DNA of 64,000 nucleotides. Source: Mobilisporobacter senegalensis. GTDB lineage: Bacteria; Bacillota; Clostridia; Lachnospirales; Lachnospiraceae. The stretch covers positions 124,001-188,000 of the forward strand of contig NZ_RJVG01000004.1 of assembly GCF_003752155.1 (NCBI RefSeq), in the 5' to 3' direction. The number at the start of each line of letters is the position of its first letter. Positions within the stretch are counted from its first letter, which is position 1. Under the pieces are notes generated by a model. That model was given only the letters and a program-made list of their open reading frames with translations, was not told where the DNA came from and did not search any database. This document shows positions 46,338 to 54,621 of this stretch, in pieces. Both the position numbers and the translations under genes were made by a program.

Positions 46338-47531
46338 TTAATTCAAGTCTTCAATTAAGTCCAACAGGGCATCTACTAATGTTATCTCATCAGATTGTTT
46401 TAATTCTATTTTTTCTCTTAATTTATGGACTAAACTGCATAATTCTGTTTCTGTATATACTTGATATTTTTGAATTTTTATTCTTCTTGCACATATTTCT
46501 ACCATAGTTAAAAATAACTCTTTATAACTCCAATCTTTTTCCAGCTTTAGATCTTTCGCCAGTAATGGATACACCTCTTCAAATAATATTCTTATAAAAA
46601 GGGATGGATTGGTAATTTCTATCCGATATAAATGGAATAGTTTCTCACAAGATTTTATACTGATCTGAGTTAATAATTTTGCATAGTAATCTTCTGAGTG
46701 GGTTCCCTCAATATAATAATTTTTCCCAGCCAGATCTCTCATGGAACGAAGTCCATCATAATATCCGATCTTGATATTCCGTCTGCTCTTTCTATGATCA
46801 AATTCCAATATATTACCTAAATCCACTCTTGGTGCAATCTCTATTACATTCACATCTGTTGGAATTTTCACATTCTTTTCAAGCCCCATCCCATAGATAC
46901 GGATAACAATAATATCCTTATATCCTCTGCTAATTAAGTGATTAATCGGTACATTATTCACAACCCCGCCATCTAAATATTTTTGTCCATGGAGTTTTTC
47001 TTTTTTAAAAGCCGGAAAATAGGCACTCCCCATGAGGTAATCACAGATTAACCCGGATTCTAATTCTTTTACGTTAATATCCAATTCTTTTCTTTGAGAA
47101 ACCGAAAATGTACTAATAATTAATTCAATGGGAGAACTCCTGATTTTATCCTCATCAATATGACTTTTGATTAATTCTCTTAGTGGCGATACATCAATAC
47201 CTTTGTCTATAAGAAACTTTGTTGTGTCTTTTCTTAATTCACTTAAGGATACTTCTGAAAGATTACGTTTTATAAGGTTATCCATCTTAATATCATCAAC
47301 ATTCATAATCTGGGAATATGCAATATTCTCCCATAATGATTTAGCTTTTTCATAATCATCCATACATATCAGGGCACCATTTAATGCACCAACAGATACT
47401 CCGGATATTCCTTTGATTTTAATCCCATATTCACGCAATGCCCTCCAAACTCCTATTTGATAAGCACCTTTCGCTCCCCCACCTTCTAAAACAACTCCAT
47501 ATTCTTTCTCAAAATCGATTTTCTGTTTCAA
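46338..47531 (-). CDS. Patatin-like phospholipase family protein
   Basis: 397 residues. The oxyanion loop GGGAKGAYQIG, the nucleophile elbow GVSVGAL, and the dyad Asp in YLDGGVVNNVP identify a patatin/RssA-type lipid acyl hydrolase. A long C-terminal helical extension (from about residue 280) is of unknown role. No signal peptide, so it is cytoplasmic. The start taken is TTG at 47529-47531 with AAGGGG 7 bp upstream. The upstream in-frame ATG (47573) is inside a repeat end and has no ribosome site. Confidence 0.88.
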   Translation of the reverse strand: MKQKIDFEKEYGVVLEGGGAKGAYQIGVWRALREYGIKIKGISGVSVGALNGALICMDDYEKAKSLWENIAYSQIMNVDDIKMDNLIKRNLSEVSLSELRKDTTKFLIDKGIDVSPLRELIKSHIDEDKIRSSPIELIISTFSVSQRKELDINVKELESGLICDYLMGSAYFPAFKKEKLHGQKYLDGGVVNNVPINHLISRGYKDIIVIRIYGMGLEKNVKIPTDVNVIEIAPRVDLGNILEFDHRKSRRNIKIGYYDGLRSMRDLAGKNYYIEGTHSEDYYAKLLTQISIKSCEKLFHLYRIEITNPSLFIRILFEEVYPLLAKDLKLEKDWSYKELFLTMVEICARRIKIQKYQVYTETELCSLVHKLREKIELKQSDEITLVDALLDLIEDLN

Positions 47532-47561
47532 TTTATCACCCCTTTTTATCCAATAGATAAT

Positions 47562-47593
47562 AGGTAATTGCAAAACTATTAAGTTTCTATTTG
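47562..47593 (+). repeat. Single end of the GGTAATTGCGAAACT element family
   Basis: AGGTAATTGCAAAACTATT followed by AAGTTTCTATTTG, closely matching 14004-14038. The other arm is not present, so this is a solo end or a remnant. It lies upstream of the patatin-like gene, between it and the SPFH terminator. Confidence 0.55.
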
Positions 47594-47621
47594 TAGTATA
47601 TATTGAAAGTAATCATGTAAT

Positions 47622-47668
47622 TCAAAAAAGGAGCATTTTCACTATTTATCATAGTAAAAATACTCCTT
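47622..47668 (-). terminator. Terminator of the NfeD-SPFH operon
   Basis: On the minus strand AAGGAGTATTTTTACTA pairs with TAGTGAAAATGCTCCTT (15 of 17 pairs), followed by TTTTTTG. It lies 10 bp past the SPFH gene stop. Confidence 0.8.
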
Positions 47669-47677
47669 CTGCTAATG

Positions 47678-48604
47678 TTATTCTTCTTTGCCTACTTCTA
47701 CTAATGATTTCGCTAACCCTGCGATTCCTTGAATTTCAGAAGGAATAATAATTTTAGTTGCTTTACCATCTGCTGCCTTGGCAAATGCTTCCAGGCTTTT
47801 CAACTGAAGGACTGCATTCCCTGGCGCAGCTTCATTTAAGAATCGGATACCATCTGCATTGGCCTGTTGCAATGCTAAGATTGCTTGTGCTTCACCTTCT
47901 GCTTCACGGATTGTTGCTTCTTTATGTGCTTCCGCACGAAGGATTGCTGCTGCCTTCTCTGCTTCTGCTTCTAGAATGACTGATTCCTTTTTACCTTCTG
48001 CTACAAGTATTGTAGATGTTTTCTCACCTTCTGCACGAAGAATTGCTTCTCTTCGTTCCCGTTCTGCCTTCATCTGTTTCTCCATTGCATCCTGGATTGC
48101 TGCCGGTGGAATGATGTTCTTAAGCTCAACACGATTTACTTTAATCCCCCAAGGGTCTGTTGCCACATCAAGAGATACTCTCATCTTAGTGTTAATAACC
48201 TCTCTGGAAGTAAGTGTCTGGTCAAGTTCAAGATCACCGATTATATTTCTAAGAGTCGTAGCAGTTAAGTTTTCAATTGCCATAATAGGACGTTCCACAC
48301 CGTAAGCAAAAAGTTTAGGGTCCGTTATCTGAAAGAATATTACTGTATCGATCTTCATTGTTACATTATCCTTTGTAATAACCGGTTGTGGGGCGAAATC
48401 TACTACCTGCTCTTTTAACAGTACTCTTTTTGCAACTCTGTCAATAAATGGAACCTTTAAATGCAGCCCAACGTTCCAGGTTGCCTGATATCCACCAAGT
48501 CTTTCTACAACGTAAGCTTGTGCCTGTGGTACAATTCGTATGCTTGTTGCTAAGATTAATAAAATAATTACTGCAAATGTGATTAATACAATATTACCTG
48601 CCAT
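47678..48604 (-). CDS. SPFH/band-7 membrane protein (QmcA/YbbK type)
   Basis: 308 residues: an N-terminal membrane helix (residues 4-21), then the SPFH domain (IRIVPQAQAYVVERLGGYQATWNVGLHLKVPFIDRV) and a Glu/Ala-rich coiled coil (about 180-250; ERREAILRAEGEKTS with repeated LEAEAEKAA). Such proteins form ring-like membrane assemblies linked to membrane order and protease control. It begins 3 bp after the NfeD-like gene, the usual operon partner. Confidence 0.92.
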   Translation of the reverse strand: MAGNIVLITFAVIILLILATSIRIVPQAQAYVVERLGGYQATWNVGLHLKVPFIDRVAKRVLLKEQVVDFAPQPVITKDNVTMKIDTVIFFQITDPKLFAYGVERPIMAIENLTATTLRNIIGDLELDQTLTSREVINTKMRVSLDVATDPWGIKVNRVELKNIIPPAAIQDAMEKQMKAERERREAILRAEGEKTSTILVAEGKKESVILEAEAEKAAAILRAEAHKEATIREAEGEAQAILALQQANADGIRFLNEAAPGNAVLQLKSLEAFAKAADGKATKIIIPSEIQGIAGLAKSLVEVGKEE

Positions 48605-48607
48605 CTC

Positions 48608-49048
48608 TTATAAATCCTCCTTATTATCCGTAACGATCAATTTAACTCCGCTTACTTTAACTATTGTCACTTTTGTATCCGGTAAGATAATTTTTCCATC
48701 TTCTTTTGTTCTGGCTGTCCATTCCAGCCCATTTACCATTACTGAACCGCTTTGATTAAAGTTATCAATTTTAGTAATTACTTTTGCTTCTTTACCAATT
48801 AATTCTTCATAATTTGTCTTGGTACGATTGGCATTTAAATATTTTACTGCTATTGGCCTTGTAAAATATAATAATGCAAATGAAACTACAAAGAATAAAA
48901 CGATCTGAATAAAATCATTGCCCCCCAGCATAGCTGCAACGAAAGCGACTAAAGCACCTCCTGCAAACCATATAGTTGTAAGTCCCAGGGTAGCAATCTC
49001 AATTACTATTAATATTGCTAAAAGTATTAACCAATATACTGCTTCCAT
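48608..49048 (-). CDS. NfeD-like membrane protein
   Basis: 146 residues: three to four membrane helices in the first 75 residues (WLILLAILIVIEIATLGLTTIWFAGGALVAFVAAMLGG) and a C-terminal OB-fold beta-barrel (GKEAKVITKIDNFNQSGSVMVNGLEWTAR). This is the short NfeD (YbbJ) form that partners SPFH proteins, probably as a membrane scaffold. It is adjacent to the SPFH gene. Confidence 0.9.
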   Translation of the reverse strand: MEAVYWLILLAILIVIEIATLGLTTIWFAGGALVAFVAAMLGGNDFIQIVLFFVVSFALLYFTRPIAVKYLNANRTKTNYEELIGKEAKVITKIDNFNQSGSVMVNGLEWTARTKEDGKIILPDTKVTIVKVSGVKLIVTDNKEDL

Positions 49049-49120
49049 ATGCTCCCTTCCCTTCTCTTTACTCTTATTTTATCCTATTTACCAAATTATT
49101 GCAAACTGGCATTTCCCATC

Positions 49121-50266
49121 TTATTTATCCATCCTGCGAAAATTATTAATATCATCAATAATCATTTTTATTGTATTAATGATTCCATCAAAAGCTCCTG
49201 CATGATAGAAATTTACAATAATCATACCAATTGGTAATCCAAGGATCAAACCAAGGATGCCTTGAAATTTATAACCAATATACATAAATACTAAAGTCAT
49301 GAATGGGCTGATTCCAATACTGTCTCCAACCATTTTAGGCTGCAGCACCTGTCTTATGACCTGACAGATTAAATAGATTACCATAATTCCGATTGCCCTG
49401 ACATAGTTCCCTGATAACGCATCAAATAGTGCCCATGGCCAGAATACAGCTCCTGTACCAAAGATAGGAAGTAAGTCGATAAAAGCAACAATAAACGCAA
49501 TGAAGAAAGAATAATCTACTCTCAGTATTTCCAATCCAATAAATACAATTACCATCATAATTAATGTTATCTTTAACTGTGCTTTTAAATAACCACCAAC
49601 TGCTAATTTAAAATTATTCATCACAAATGTGTATTTTTCTTGAACTGATCTGGGTGTATGCTTTTTCATATATGCAGTCAGATTTTCTCTTTCTGCAATA
49701 AAGAAATATGCTGAAAGAATTGTAATAATGGTCATAAAGAAAATCTCAGCTACATTTCTTGCGATAGACCCTGCCGTACTGATGGAAGGGATTTTAATAC
49801 TTTTAACAATATCGCTAATATACACTCCCAGATTTTGATTCCAGCTGTTAACTGTTCCTTGTAAACTTTCAGGCAACATTTTATATAGTCCATCCAGACT
49901 TTTAGCGGCGGATTGTAGCTGTCTGTCAAACTCTACATAAATAATTGGAAGGTCTTGGATTAAATTCACACACTCTCTGACCAGGATTGTTATAACATAA
50001 TATAGAACAAGGATTATAATGACTATTGCTCCGATTACTATAATTGCTGAACTATGTTTCCGTACGATTCTTACGTTCTTCTCAAGCCACTTTACCATAG
50101 GATTGGCTATAATAGCGATTATCCACCCAATTGCAAATGGCATGAAAAACCCTAAAAGCTTTGGTACTGCATAGATAATAATTAGAAAAGTAATTAAAGC
50201 AATGAATAAATTCAGTATCGCCTTTATATATAATTTGCGTTCTCTCATCTTACTTTCCACCACCAT
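49121..50266 (-). CDS. AI-2E family transporter-like protein
   Basis: 381 residues with about eight membrane helices and the family layout: helices 1-2, helix 3, a large loop around residues 95-160, then five helices (GLEILRVDYSFFIAFIVAFIDLLPIFGTGAVFWPWALF) and a PxMVGxxxGISPF motif (PKMVGDSIGISPFMTLVFMYIGYKFQGI). Members transport AI-2 or sodium/protons; substrate is not predictable. An internal ATG six codons later is possible as start. Confidence 0.85.
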   Translation of the reverse strand: MVVESKMRERKLYIKAILNLFIALITFLIIIYAVPKLLGFFMPFAIGWIIAIIANPMVKWLEKNVRIVRKHSSAIIVIGAIVIIILVLYYVITILVRECVNLIQDLPIIYVEFDRQLQSAAKSLDGLYKMLPESLQGTVNSWNQNLGVYISDIVKSIKIPSISTAGSIARNVAEIFFMTIITILSAYFFIAERENLTAYMKKHTPRSVQEKYTFVMNNFKLAVGGYLKAQLKITLIMMVIVFIGLEILRVDYSFFIAFIVAFIDLLPIFGTGAVFWPWALFDALSGNYVRAIGIMVIYLICQVIRQVLQPKMVGDSIGISPFMTLVFMYIGYKFQGILGLILGLPIGMIIVNFYHAGAFDGIINTIKMIIDDINNFRRMDK

Positions 50267-50350
50267 TCTTCCTTTTTCTATTCTTAATACTATTATAATA
50301 TAGTTTATCTTAAAGTAAATAAGATTCTGAATCTTTAATGATATTCTAAT

Positions 50351-51190
50351 TTATTTCACTTTTCCACTTATCCCTAATGTAATGAAAAAGAAAATAGATG
50401 CGATAATAACTATAGTTGGACCTGTTGCTGTATTGTTGTAATAAGAGAGAATCAGTCCAAGGATTCCCGAAAACAAAGAAATTAATACAGAAAACAAATG
50501 ATACTCCCTCATATTTGAAGCCAGATTACGGCTGCTTGCTGCTGGCAGAATTAATAATGCATTTATAATTAATATTCCAACCCATTTAATAGAAAACATA
50601 ACAATAAATGCGATAAGTATTACAAATATGTTATCGATCAGATTTACATGTATGTTCTTACTTCTTGCCAAAGCTTCATTTACACTGATTGCATGAAGTT
50701 TATTAAAGCATAAGCACCAAAATGTCAGAGTAACGATAAATATAATGACCAGATATAAAATCTCAAGATTCGTTATACTTAAAATATCTCCCACCAAGAG
50801 ACTTGAATATTTGGAAAAATTGCCTCCTCTTGATAGAATTACTAAGCCAATCGCGCTACTGAAACTGGAGAAAACTGAAATAATTGTATCTGTAGCAATT
50901 GCTTTCTTTCTTCTTATTTTGTTTAAAAATAAAGCAAATATTATTGCAAAAATGATCATAGACAGATTCGTATCAAAGATACCTAATATAACTCCAATGG
51001 CAATACCCGTTAACGCCGAGTGGCCAAGTGCCTCTGAGAAAAAAGCCAGCCTGTTATTCACTATCATTGTTCCAAGGATTCCAAATAGAGGAGTAATGAT
51101 TAAAACAGCTATGAGAGCGTTTTTCATAAAATCGTACTCTATCCATGTATATGGAAATATATTCTCAAGTATTTCATATATTTCATTCAT
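50351..51190 (-). CDS. Metal ABC transporter permease (ZnuB/MntB family)
   Basis: 279 residues with eight or nine helices. Family marks include an early GILGTMIVNNRLAFFSEALGHSALTGIAIG and a middle LVGDILSIT segment, with LLILPAASSRNLASNM near the end. It is the channel of a zinc or manganese importer whose ATPase and binding protein lie upstream on the same strand, separated by 18-32 bp. The Glu/His-rich binding protein points to zinc. Confidence 0.92.
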   Translation of the reverse strand: MNEIYEILENIFPYTWIEYDFMKNALIAVLIITPLFGILGTMIVNNRLAFFSEALGHSALTGIAIGVILGIFDTNLSMIIFAIIFALFLNKIRRKKAIATDTIISVFSSFSSAIGLVILSRGGNFSKYSSLLVGDILSITNLEILYLVIIFIVTLTFWCLCFNKLHAISVNEALARSKNIHVNLIDNIFVILIAFIVMFSIKWVGILIINALLILPAASSRNLASNMREYHLFSVLISLFSGILGLILSYYNNTATGPTIVIIASIFFFITLGISGKVK

Positions 51191-51208
51191 TTTATAAGCA
51201 CGTCCTTT

Positions 51209-52006
51209 CTAGCTGTTCATTAGCAAAACATTTCCGAACACTTTCTTAAACTCTTCACTCTCATATACTTCTTTCTGGGTTCCTTCTTTTATTATAGTGC
51301 CGTCTAAGAGCACTACATGATCTGCATATTTTGCCACATAATCAAGGTCATGGGATACAAGTAGAACTGCTAAATCATAATTTTTTTTCAGATGATCAAT
51401 TGTAGTATAAAATAATTCCATGCCATTGCGATCGACACCAGAAATAGGCTCGTCTAATAATAATAAATTGGGAATTGGCATGGCAGCAATGGATAGCAAT
51501 ACTCTTTGCAGCTCACCTCCGGATAGGTCACATACACTTTTATCAATCAAGTCACTTGCTTCAAACATTTTAAGCTGCTCTTTGACTATCCGGTATAATC
51601 TTTTCTTTTTAAATAAGAACACGGGTGAATTACTAATAAAGCTTGCAAACAGATCGTAAACACTTGTAGGCGTGTTTTTTGCAATATTAATATTCTGTGG
51701 AACATATCCAATTCTCAATTTTTCTGAGCGTTGGCTCTTCATATTTTTAAATTCAATTCTGCCCTCATGTGGAAGTTCCTCTAAGATAGCTTTCATTAAT
51801 GTACTTTTTCCTGCACCGTTTCTGCCGATGATAGCAGTTAATTTTCCGCAATGAATATGCAGGTTTACATTATGAAGTATGGTGGTTGTACCTATTTTAA
51901 CTCCATAATCTATGATCTTTATACAATGAAGGCCGCAAGCTAAGGCAGGGGTTATCTTTGCCTGTACTAATGTTTTCTGCCCTCTGCTAAATTTTGTTTT
52001 TTCCAT
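51209..52006 (-). CDS. Metal ABC transporter ATP-binding protein
   Basis: 265 residues: Walker A GRNGAGKSTL, signature LSGGELQRV, Walker B NLLLLDEPISGVD, and the H-loop LVSHDLDYV. An unusual N-terminal extension of about 25 residues (MEKTKFSRGQKTLVQAKITPALACGLH) precedes the ABC domain. It drives the metal importer. Confidence 0.92.
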   Translation of the reverse strand: MEKTKFSRGQKTLVQAKITPALACGLHCIKIIDYGVKIGTTTILHNVNLHIHCGKLTAIIGRNGAGKSTLMKAILEELPHEGRIEFKNMKSQRSEKLRIGYVPQNINIAKNTPTSVYDLFASFISNSPVFLFKKKRLYRIVKEQLKMFEASDLIDKSVCDLSGGELQRVLLSIAAMPIPNLLLLDEPISGVDRNGMELFYTTIDHLKKNYDLAVLLVSHDLDYVAKYADHVVLLDGTIIKEGTQKEVYESEEFKKVFGNVLLMNS

Positions 52007-52038
52007 AATTTATCCTCCAAACCAAATATTCCTGCCTG

Positions 52039-52986
52039 TCATTCATAGAGAGCTTTTTTTAAAGTCTTGATATTCTTTTTCATTCCTTCAATATAAGAAT
52101 TTTCATCTCCATCATTAATCACAAGACTATCAATCACATACACATTAGAATTTGTTTCTTTGCCTATATTCAATGGGGTGTCATTACTGTATTGTTCTTC
52201 TGAAAACAGTACTTTAACCTTGTGCAAATTTATTTCTTCAATTACTTCCGCGATCTCTCCTGCACTTAAAGATGTATCCGATTCTATGTTTACAGTATGA
52301 ATTACATTCAGTCCCAGTCTTTTCGCTAAATATGCAAATGAATCATGGAATATAACAATATCTTTATTCTTGGGAGCTTTTAATTCACCTTCCAATTCAC
52401 TTTCAAGCTCTTTGATCTTTTCTCCATAATCATATGCATTTTCGCTGTATTTCTTCTCATTTTCCTTGTCGTATTTAATAAGTCCATTTTTAATATTCTC
52501 AATTTGCTTTCTATAATTACCGGGATCCAGCCAGATATGCGGATTCGATTCTTCATGTTCATGCTCTTCCTCATGCTCCTCTTCTTCATGACTATGCTCT
52601 TGTGTAGAAGAAAGAAATTCAACCCCTGTGCTGGAGTCAATTACTTTAATATTTGGATAACTTTTCAAAATATCTGTTGCAAACTCCTCTATTCCACCAC
52701 CATTTATTACAAATATATCTGCATTCTCGAGTTTTCTCATATCTTGAGTTGTTAACTGGTAATCATGGAGGCAGCCTGTTTGATTCTCTGCCAAATTAAT
52801 CAGTTCGATACTATCTATATCAGAAACAATGTTCTTAGTTACAACGTAGATTGGGTAAAAAGATGTTACAACTGTTATCTTATTTTTCTGAGTATTAAAA
52901 GTTGTGCGTGTTAATGATGTGAATGCAACACTAATGGCTGACATTGCAATCATAATACCAGCTAAAATTAATAATTTTCTCCTCAT
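52039..52986 (-). CDS. Metal ABC transporter substrate-binding protein (ZnuA type)
   Basis: 315 residues: an N-terminal hydrophobic signal or anchor segment, without a lipobox Cys, then the cluster A-I fold with VVTSFYPIYVVTKNI and NPHIWLDPGNYRKQI. The His/Glu-rich loop HSHEEEEHEEEHEHEE (about residues 132-147) lies before the first metal-ligand His, a feature of zinc-binding ZnuA. The late IFHDSFAYLAKRLGL and LFSEEQYS also match. It is first in the importer operon. Confidence 0.92.
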   Translation of the reverse strand: MRRKLLILAGIMIAMSAISVAFTSLTRTTFNTQKNKITVVTSFYPIYVVTKNIVSDIDSIELINLAENQTGCLHDYQLTTQDMRKLENADIFVINGGGIEEFATDILKSYPNIKVIDSSTGVEFLSSTQEHSHEEEEHEEEHEHEESNPHIWLDPGNYRKQIENIKNGLIKYDKENEKKYSENAYDYGEKIKELESELEGELKAPKNKDIVIFHDSFAYLAKRLGLNVIHTVNIESDTSLSAGEIAEVIEEINLHKVKVLFSEEQYSNDTPLNIGKETNSNVYVIDSLVINDGDENSYIEGMKKNIKTLKKALYE

Positions 52987-53063
52987 AAGCAGAATTCCTC
53001 GTATTTTCCATGCTTTCTTATGTTATATTCTTCCATATTACGGTATTTTTAATCATCGCTACT

Positions 53064-53111
53064 TGCAAATGGTTTTCATTTAAGTATATTGTAACTCAAA
53101 ATTCTTGTCAA
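53064..53111 (-). promoter_or_regulatory. Metal-importer promoter with Fur/Zur-type palindrome
   Basis: On the minus strand TTGACA (53111-53106), 17 bp, TATACT (53088-53083), then TGAAAACCATTTGCA (53078-53064). The last is a 7-1-7 palindrome: TGAAAAC against TGCAAAT, five of seven symmetric. It directly overlaps the expected start site, a standard position for repression. A Zur-like repressor is the natural candidate; none is encoded in the window. Confidence 0.55.
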
Positions 53112-53114
53112 CAA

Positions 53115-53160
53115 AAGAAAAAAACCAAGAATGACCCTTATCAGAATTCAATCTTAGTTT
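53115..53160 (-). terminator. Terminator of the Rrf2-type gene
   Basis: On the minus strand AAACTAAGA and TCTTGGTTT (one wobble) close a 21-nt loop and are followed by TTTTCTTTT. It separates the regulator from the metal-importer promoter. Confidence 0.55.
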
Positions 53161-53166
53161 TTCTCT

Positions 53167-53613
53167 TCATATAAAATATTCTATTGATCCGTTTTTTATG
53201 TATTTCTCACTTTCATCCATCAAATCTTTTAGGGTGATTTTATCTGTTATTTGATGGATTTCATCCCAGATCCTTTTCCAAAATGATCTCATGGCACATT
53301 TATTAATATTATTCTCACATTCTGCCTCATCCACTAAACATTCCATAGGTAAAAGATTATTTTCTACAGATTGTAGAATTTCTAACACAGTAATCTCTTC
53401 CGGTGCTCTTGCCAATTGATATCCACCACCCGCTCCTCTTACACTGGATACCAGGTCAGATTTCCTAAGAGCCCCGATAATCTGTTCAAGATATTTATCC
53501 GACATCGCTCTGCGTTCTGCTATGTTTTTCAGGCTTTCTACTCCGTTCTTACTATACATAGCTAAATCCAGCATAGCTTCTATCGCATAAATTCCTTTCG
53601 TTGATATTTTCAT
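53167..53613 (-). CDS. Rrf2-family transcriptional regulator
   Basis: 148 residues. The winged HTH opens KISTKGIYAIEAMLDLA, with the recognition region AERRAMSDKYLEQIIGALRKSDLVSSVRGAGGGYQLAR. The loop after it has three Cys spaced C-X6-C-X6-C (MECLVDEAECENNINKC), near the spacing of IscR-type iron-sulphur regulators, suggesting a cluster sensor. No isc/suf genes are nearby; targets are unknown. A cre-like site lies at its promoter. Confidence 0.87.
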   Translation of the reverse strand: MKISTKGIYAIEAMLDLAMYSKNGVESLKNIAERRAMSDKYLEQIIGALRKSDLVSSVRGAGGGYQLARAPEEITVLEILQSVENNLLPMECLVDEAECENNINKCAMRSFWKRIWDEIHQITDKITLKDLMDESEKYIKNGSIEYFI

Positions 53614-53677
53614 ATTTCTCCCTCCAAGCCAAGTCAGATCAAATTCCCTTGATTTTATTTAACAAATTCTTTAAATG

Positions 53678-53691
53678 TGAAAACGTTTCCA
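53678..53691 (+). promoter_or_regulatory. cre-like site (CcpA operator)
   Basis: TGAAAACGTTTCCA matches 13 of 14 positions of TGWAANCGNTNWCA. It lies between the Rrf2-type and ECF genes and would overlap the likely -35 region of the Rrf2-type gene. Confidence 0.5.
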
Positions 53692-53818
53692 GTTTACACT
53701 TTTCTCCATCTAAAGTTCGTTATTTTTTTATCTATCTTATCACTATTATACCAATTTATTAATCTTTTTCAAGTTATCATTTTTTATTTGATTCTGGCAC
53801 TGTTATATTTGTAATAAC

Positions 53819-53838
53819 TGGCACTTTTAAAAGTACCA
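53819..53838. promoter_or_regulatory. 20-bp palindrome upstream of the ECF S-component gene
   Basis: TGGCACTTTTAAAAGTACCA is symmetric except for one base pair. A direct repeat TGGCAC occurs 24 bp earlier (53795-53800). Likely an operator, regulator unknown. No TPP-box or other known riboswitch was found in the gap 53614-53940, which is otherwise AT-rich. Confidence 0.45.
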
Positions 53839-53940
53839 ATGTTGTTATATATTTATCAACAAGAATAAACAGATTAAAATAATTCTAAAAATTATATATA
53901 AATCAAGAAAATAAATAAAATTTATCAGGGAGGTTTCAAA

Positions 53941-54477
53941 ATGATAACAAATAATAAAACAAGAAAAATCGTAATGGCTGCTTTAATGGCCGCAATGTGT
54001 TGTATCGCAACTATGATCATTCAGGTACCTTCTCCAACTGGTGGATACATTCACTTAGGGGATGGTTTAGTTCTTTTATCCGGAATAATTCTTGGACCTG
54101 TTTATGGCTTACTTGCAGCCGGAATTGGATCTATGCTGGCCGACTTGTTATCCGGATATCCCCAATATGCAATTGCAACATTGCTGATCAAAGGAATTGC
54201 TGCAATTGTTGGCGGTACCATTTATTCAATCCTTGCCTCTAAATTAACCAATAGAACATTGGCAGTTATGGCAGCTGGCGTTGGTGGCGGGATAGTCGTG
54301 ACCTTGGGATATTTCTCATTTGATGCTCTCTTCATCAGTAATAATATTTTAGCTGCTGCTACTGGAATTCCAGCAAATATTGTACAAAATATTTTTGGGA
54401 TCATCGTATCAAGCCTGTTAATGCCTTTCTTAGTAAAATCACCATATATTAAGTCTTTATTATCAAGTGAAGCTTAA
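53941..54477 (+). CDS. ECF transporter S component
   Basis: 178 residues with about five or six helices. The opening TRKIVMAALMAAMCCIATMIIQVPSPTGGYIHLGDGLVLLSG has the Ala-rich helix 1 and GGYIHLGD, as in the COG4720/ThiW-HmpT-like S-components that bind vitamins or thiamine precursors. The A/A'/T energising module is not here, so it would use a shared one. The start has AGGGAGG upstream. Vitamin specificity is not determined. Confidence 0.85.
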   Translation: MITNNKTRKIVMAALMAAMCCIATMIIQVPSPTGGYIHLGDGLVLLSGIILGPVYGLLAAGIGSMLADLLSGYPQYAIATLLIKGIAAIVGGTIYSILASKLTNRTLAVMAAGVGGGIVVTLGYFSFDALFISNNILAAATGIPANIVQNIFGIIVSSLLMPFLVKSPYIKSLLSSEA

Positions 54478-54485
54478 TTCAGATA
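54466..54485 (+). repeat. TTAATTCAG repeat half copy at the ECF gene stop
   Basis: AAGTGAAGCTTAATTCAG spans the last codons and stop of the ECF gene, resembling 24783-24800 at 16 of 18 positions. It precedes the remnant of the structured element. Confidence 0.5.
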
Positions 54486-54503
54486 TGGATTGACCACAAT
54501 ACA

Positions 54504-54567
54504 AAGCCTTGTGAAATAATTTAGTGTGCTGCCTTTCCCAGCCATGAATTTATGATCAACAAGGCTT
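54504..54567. repeat. Structured element, remnant copy (opposite orientation)
   Basis: AAGCCTTG (54504-54511) and CAAGGCTT (54560-54567) match the outer arms of 33811-34040. Between them is GCTGCCTTTCCC (54529-54540), complementary in sense to GGGAAAGGCAGC at 33977-33988. The interior core is gone. The arms plus following TTTTT on the plus strand could end ECF gene transcription. Confidence 0.6.
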
Positions 54568-54621
54568 TTTACCTGCCAATCAATCTAATTTAAACCTGTC
54601 TTTAAGAATTACAATATTGTG

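Noticed and set aside
47532-47573. Upstream ATG start for the patatin-like protein
   Set aside because: It falls inside a repeat end, has no ribosome site, and adds residues not typical of the family; the TTG with AAGGGG fits better.
53614-53940. TPP or other vitamin riboswitch before the ECF S-component
   Set aside because: No CTGAGA or other conserved core motif in either direction; only a palindrome and a cre-like site are seen.
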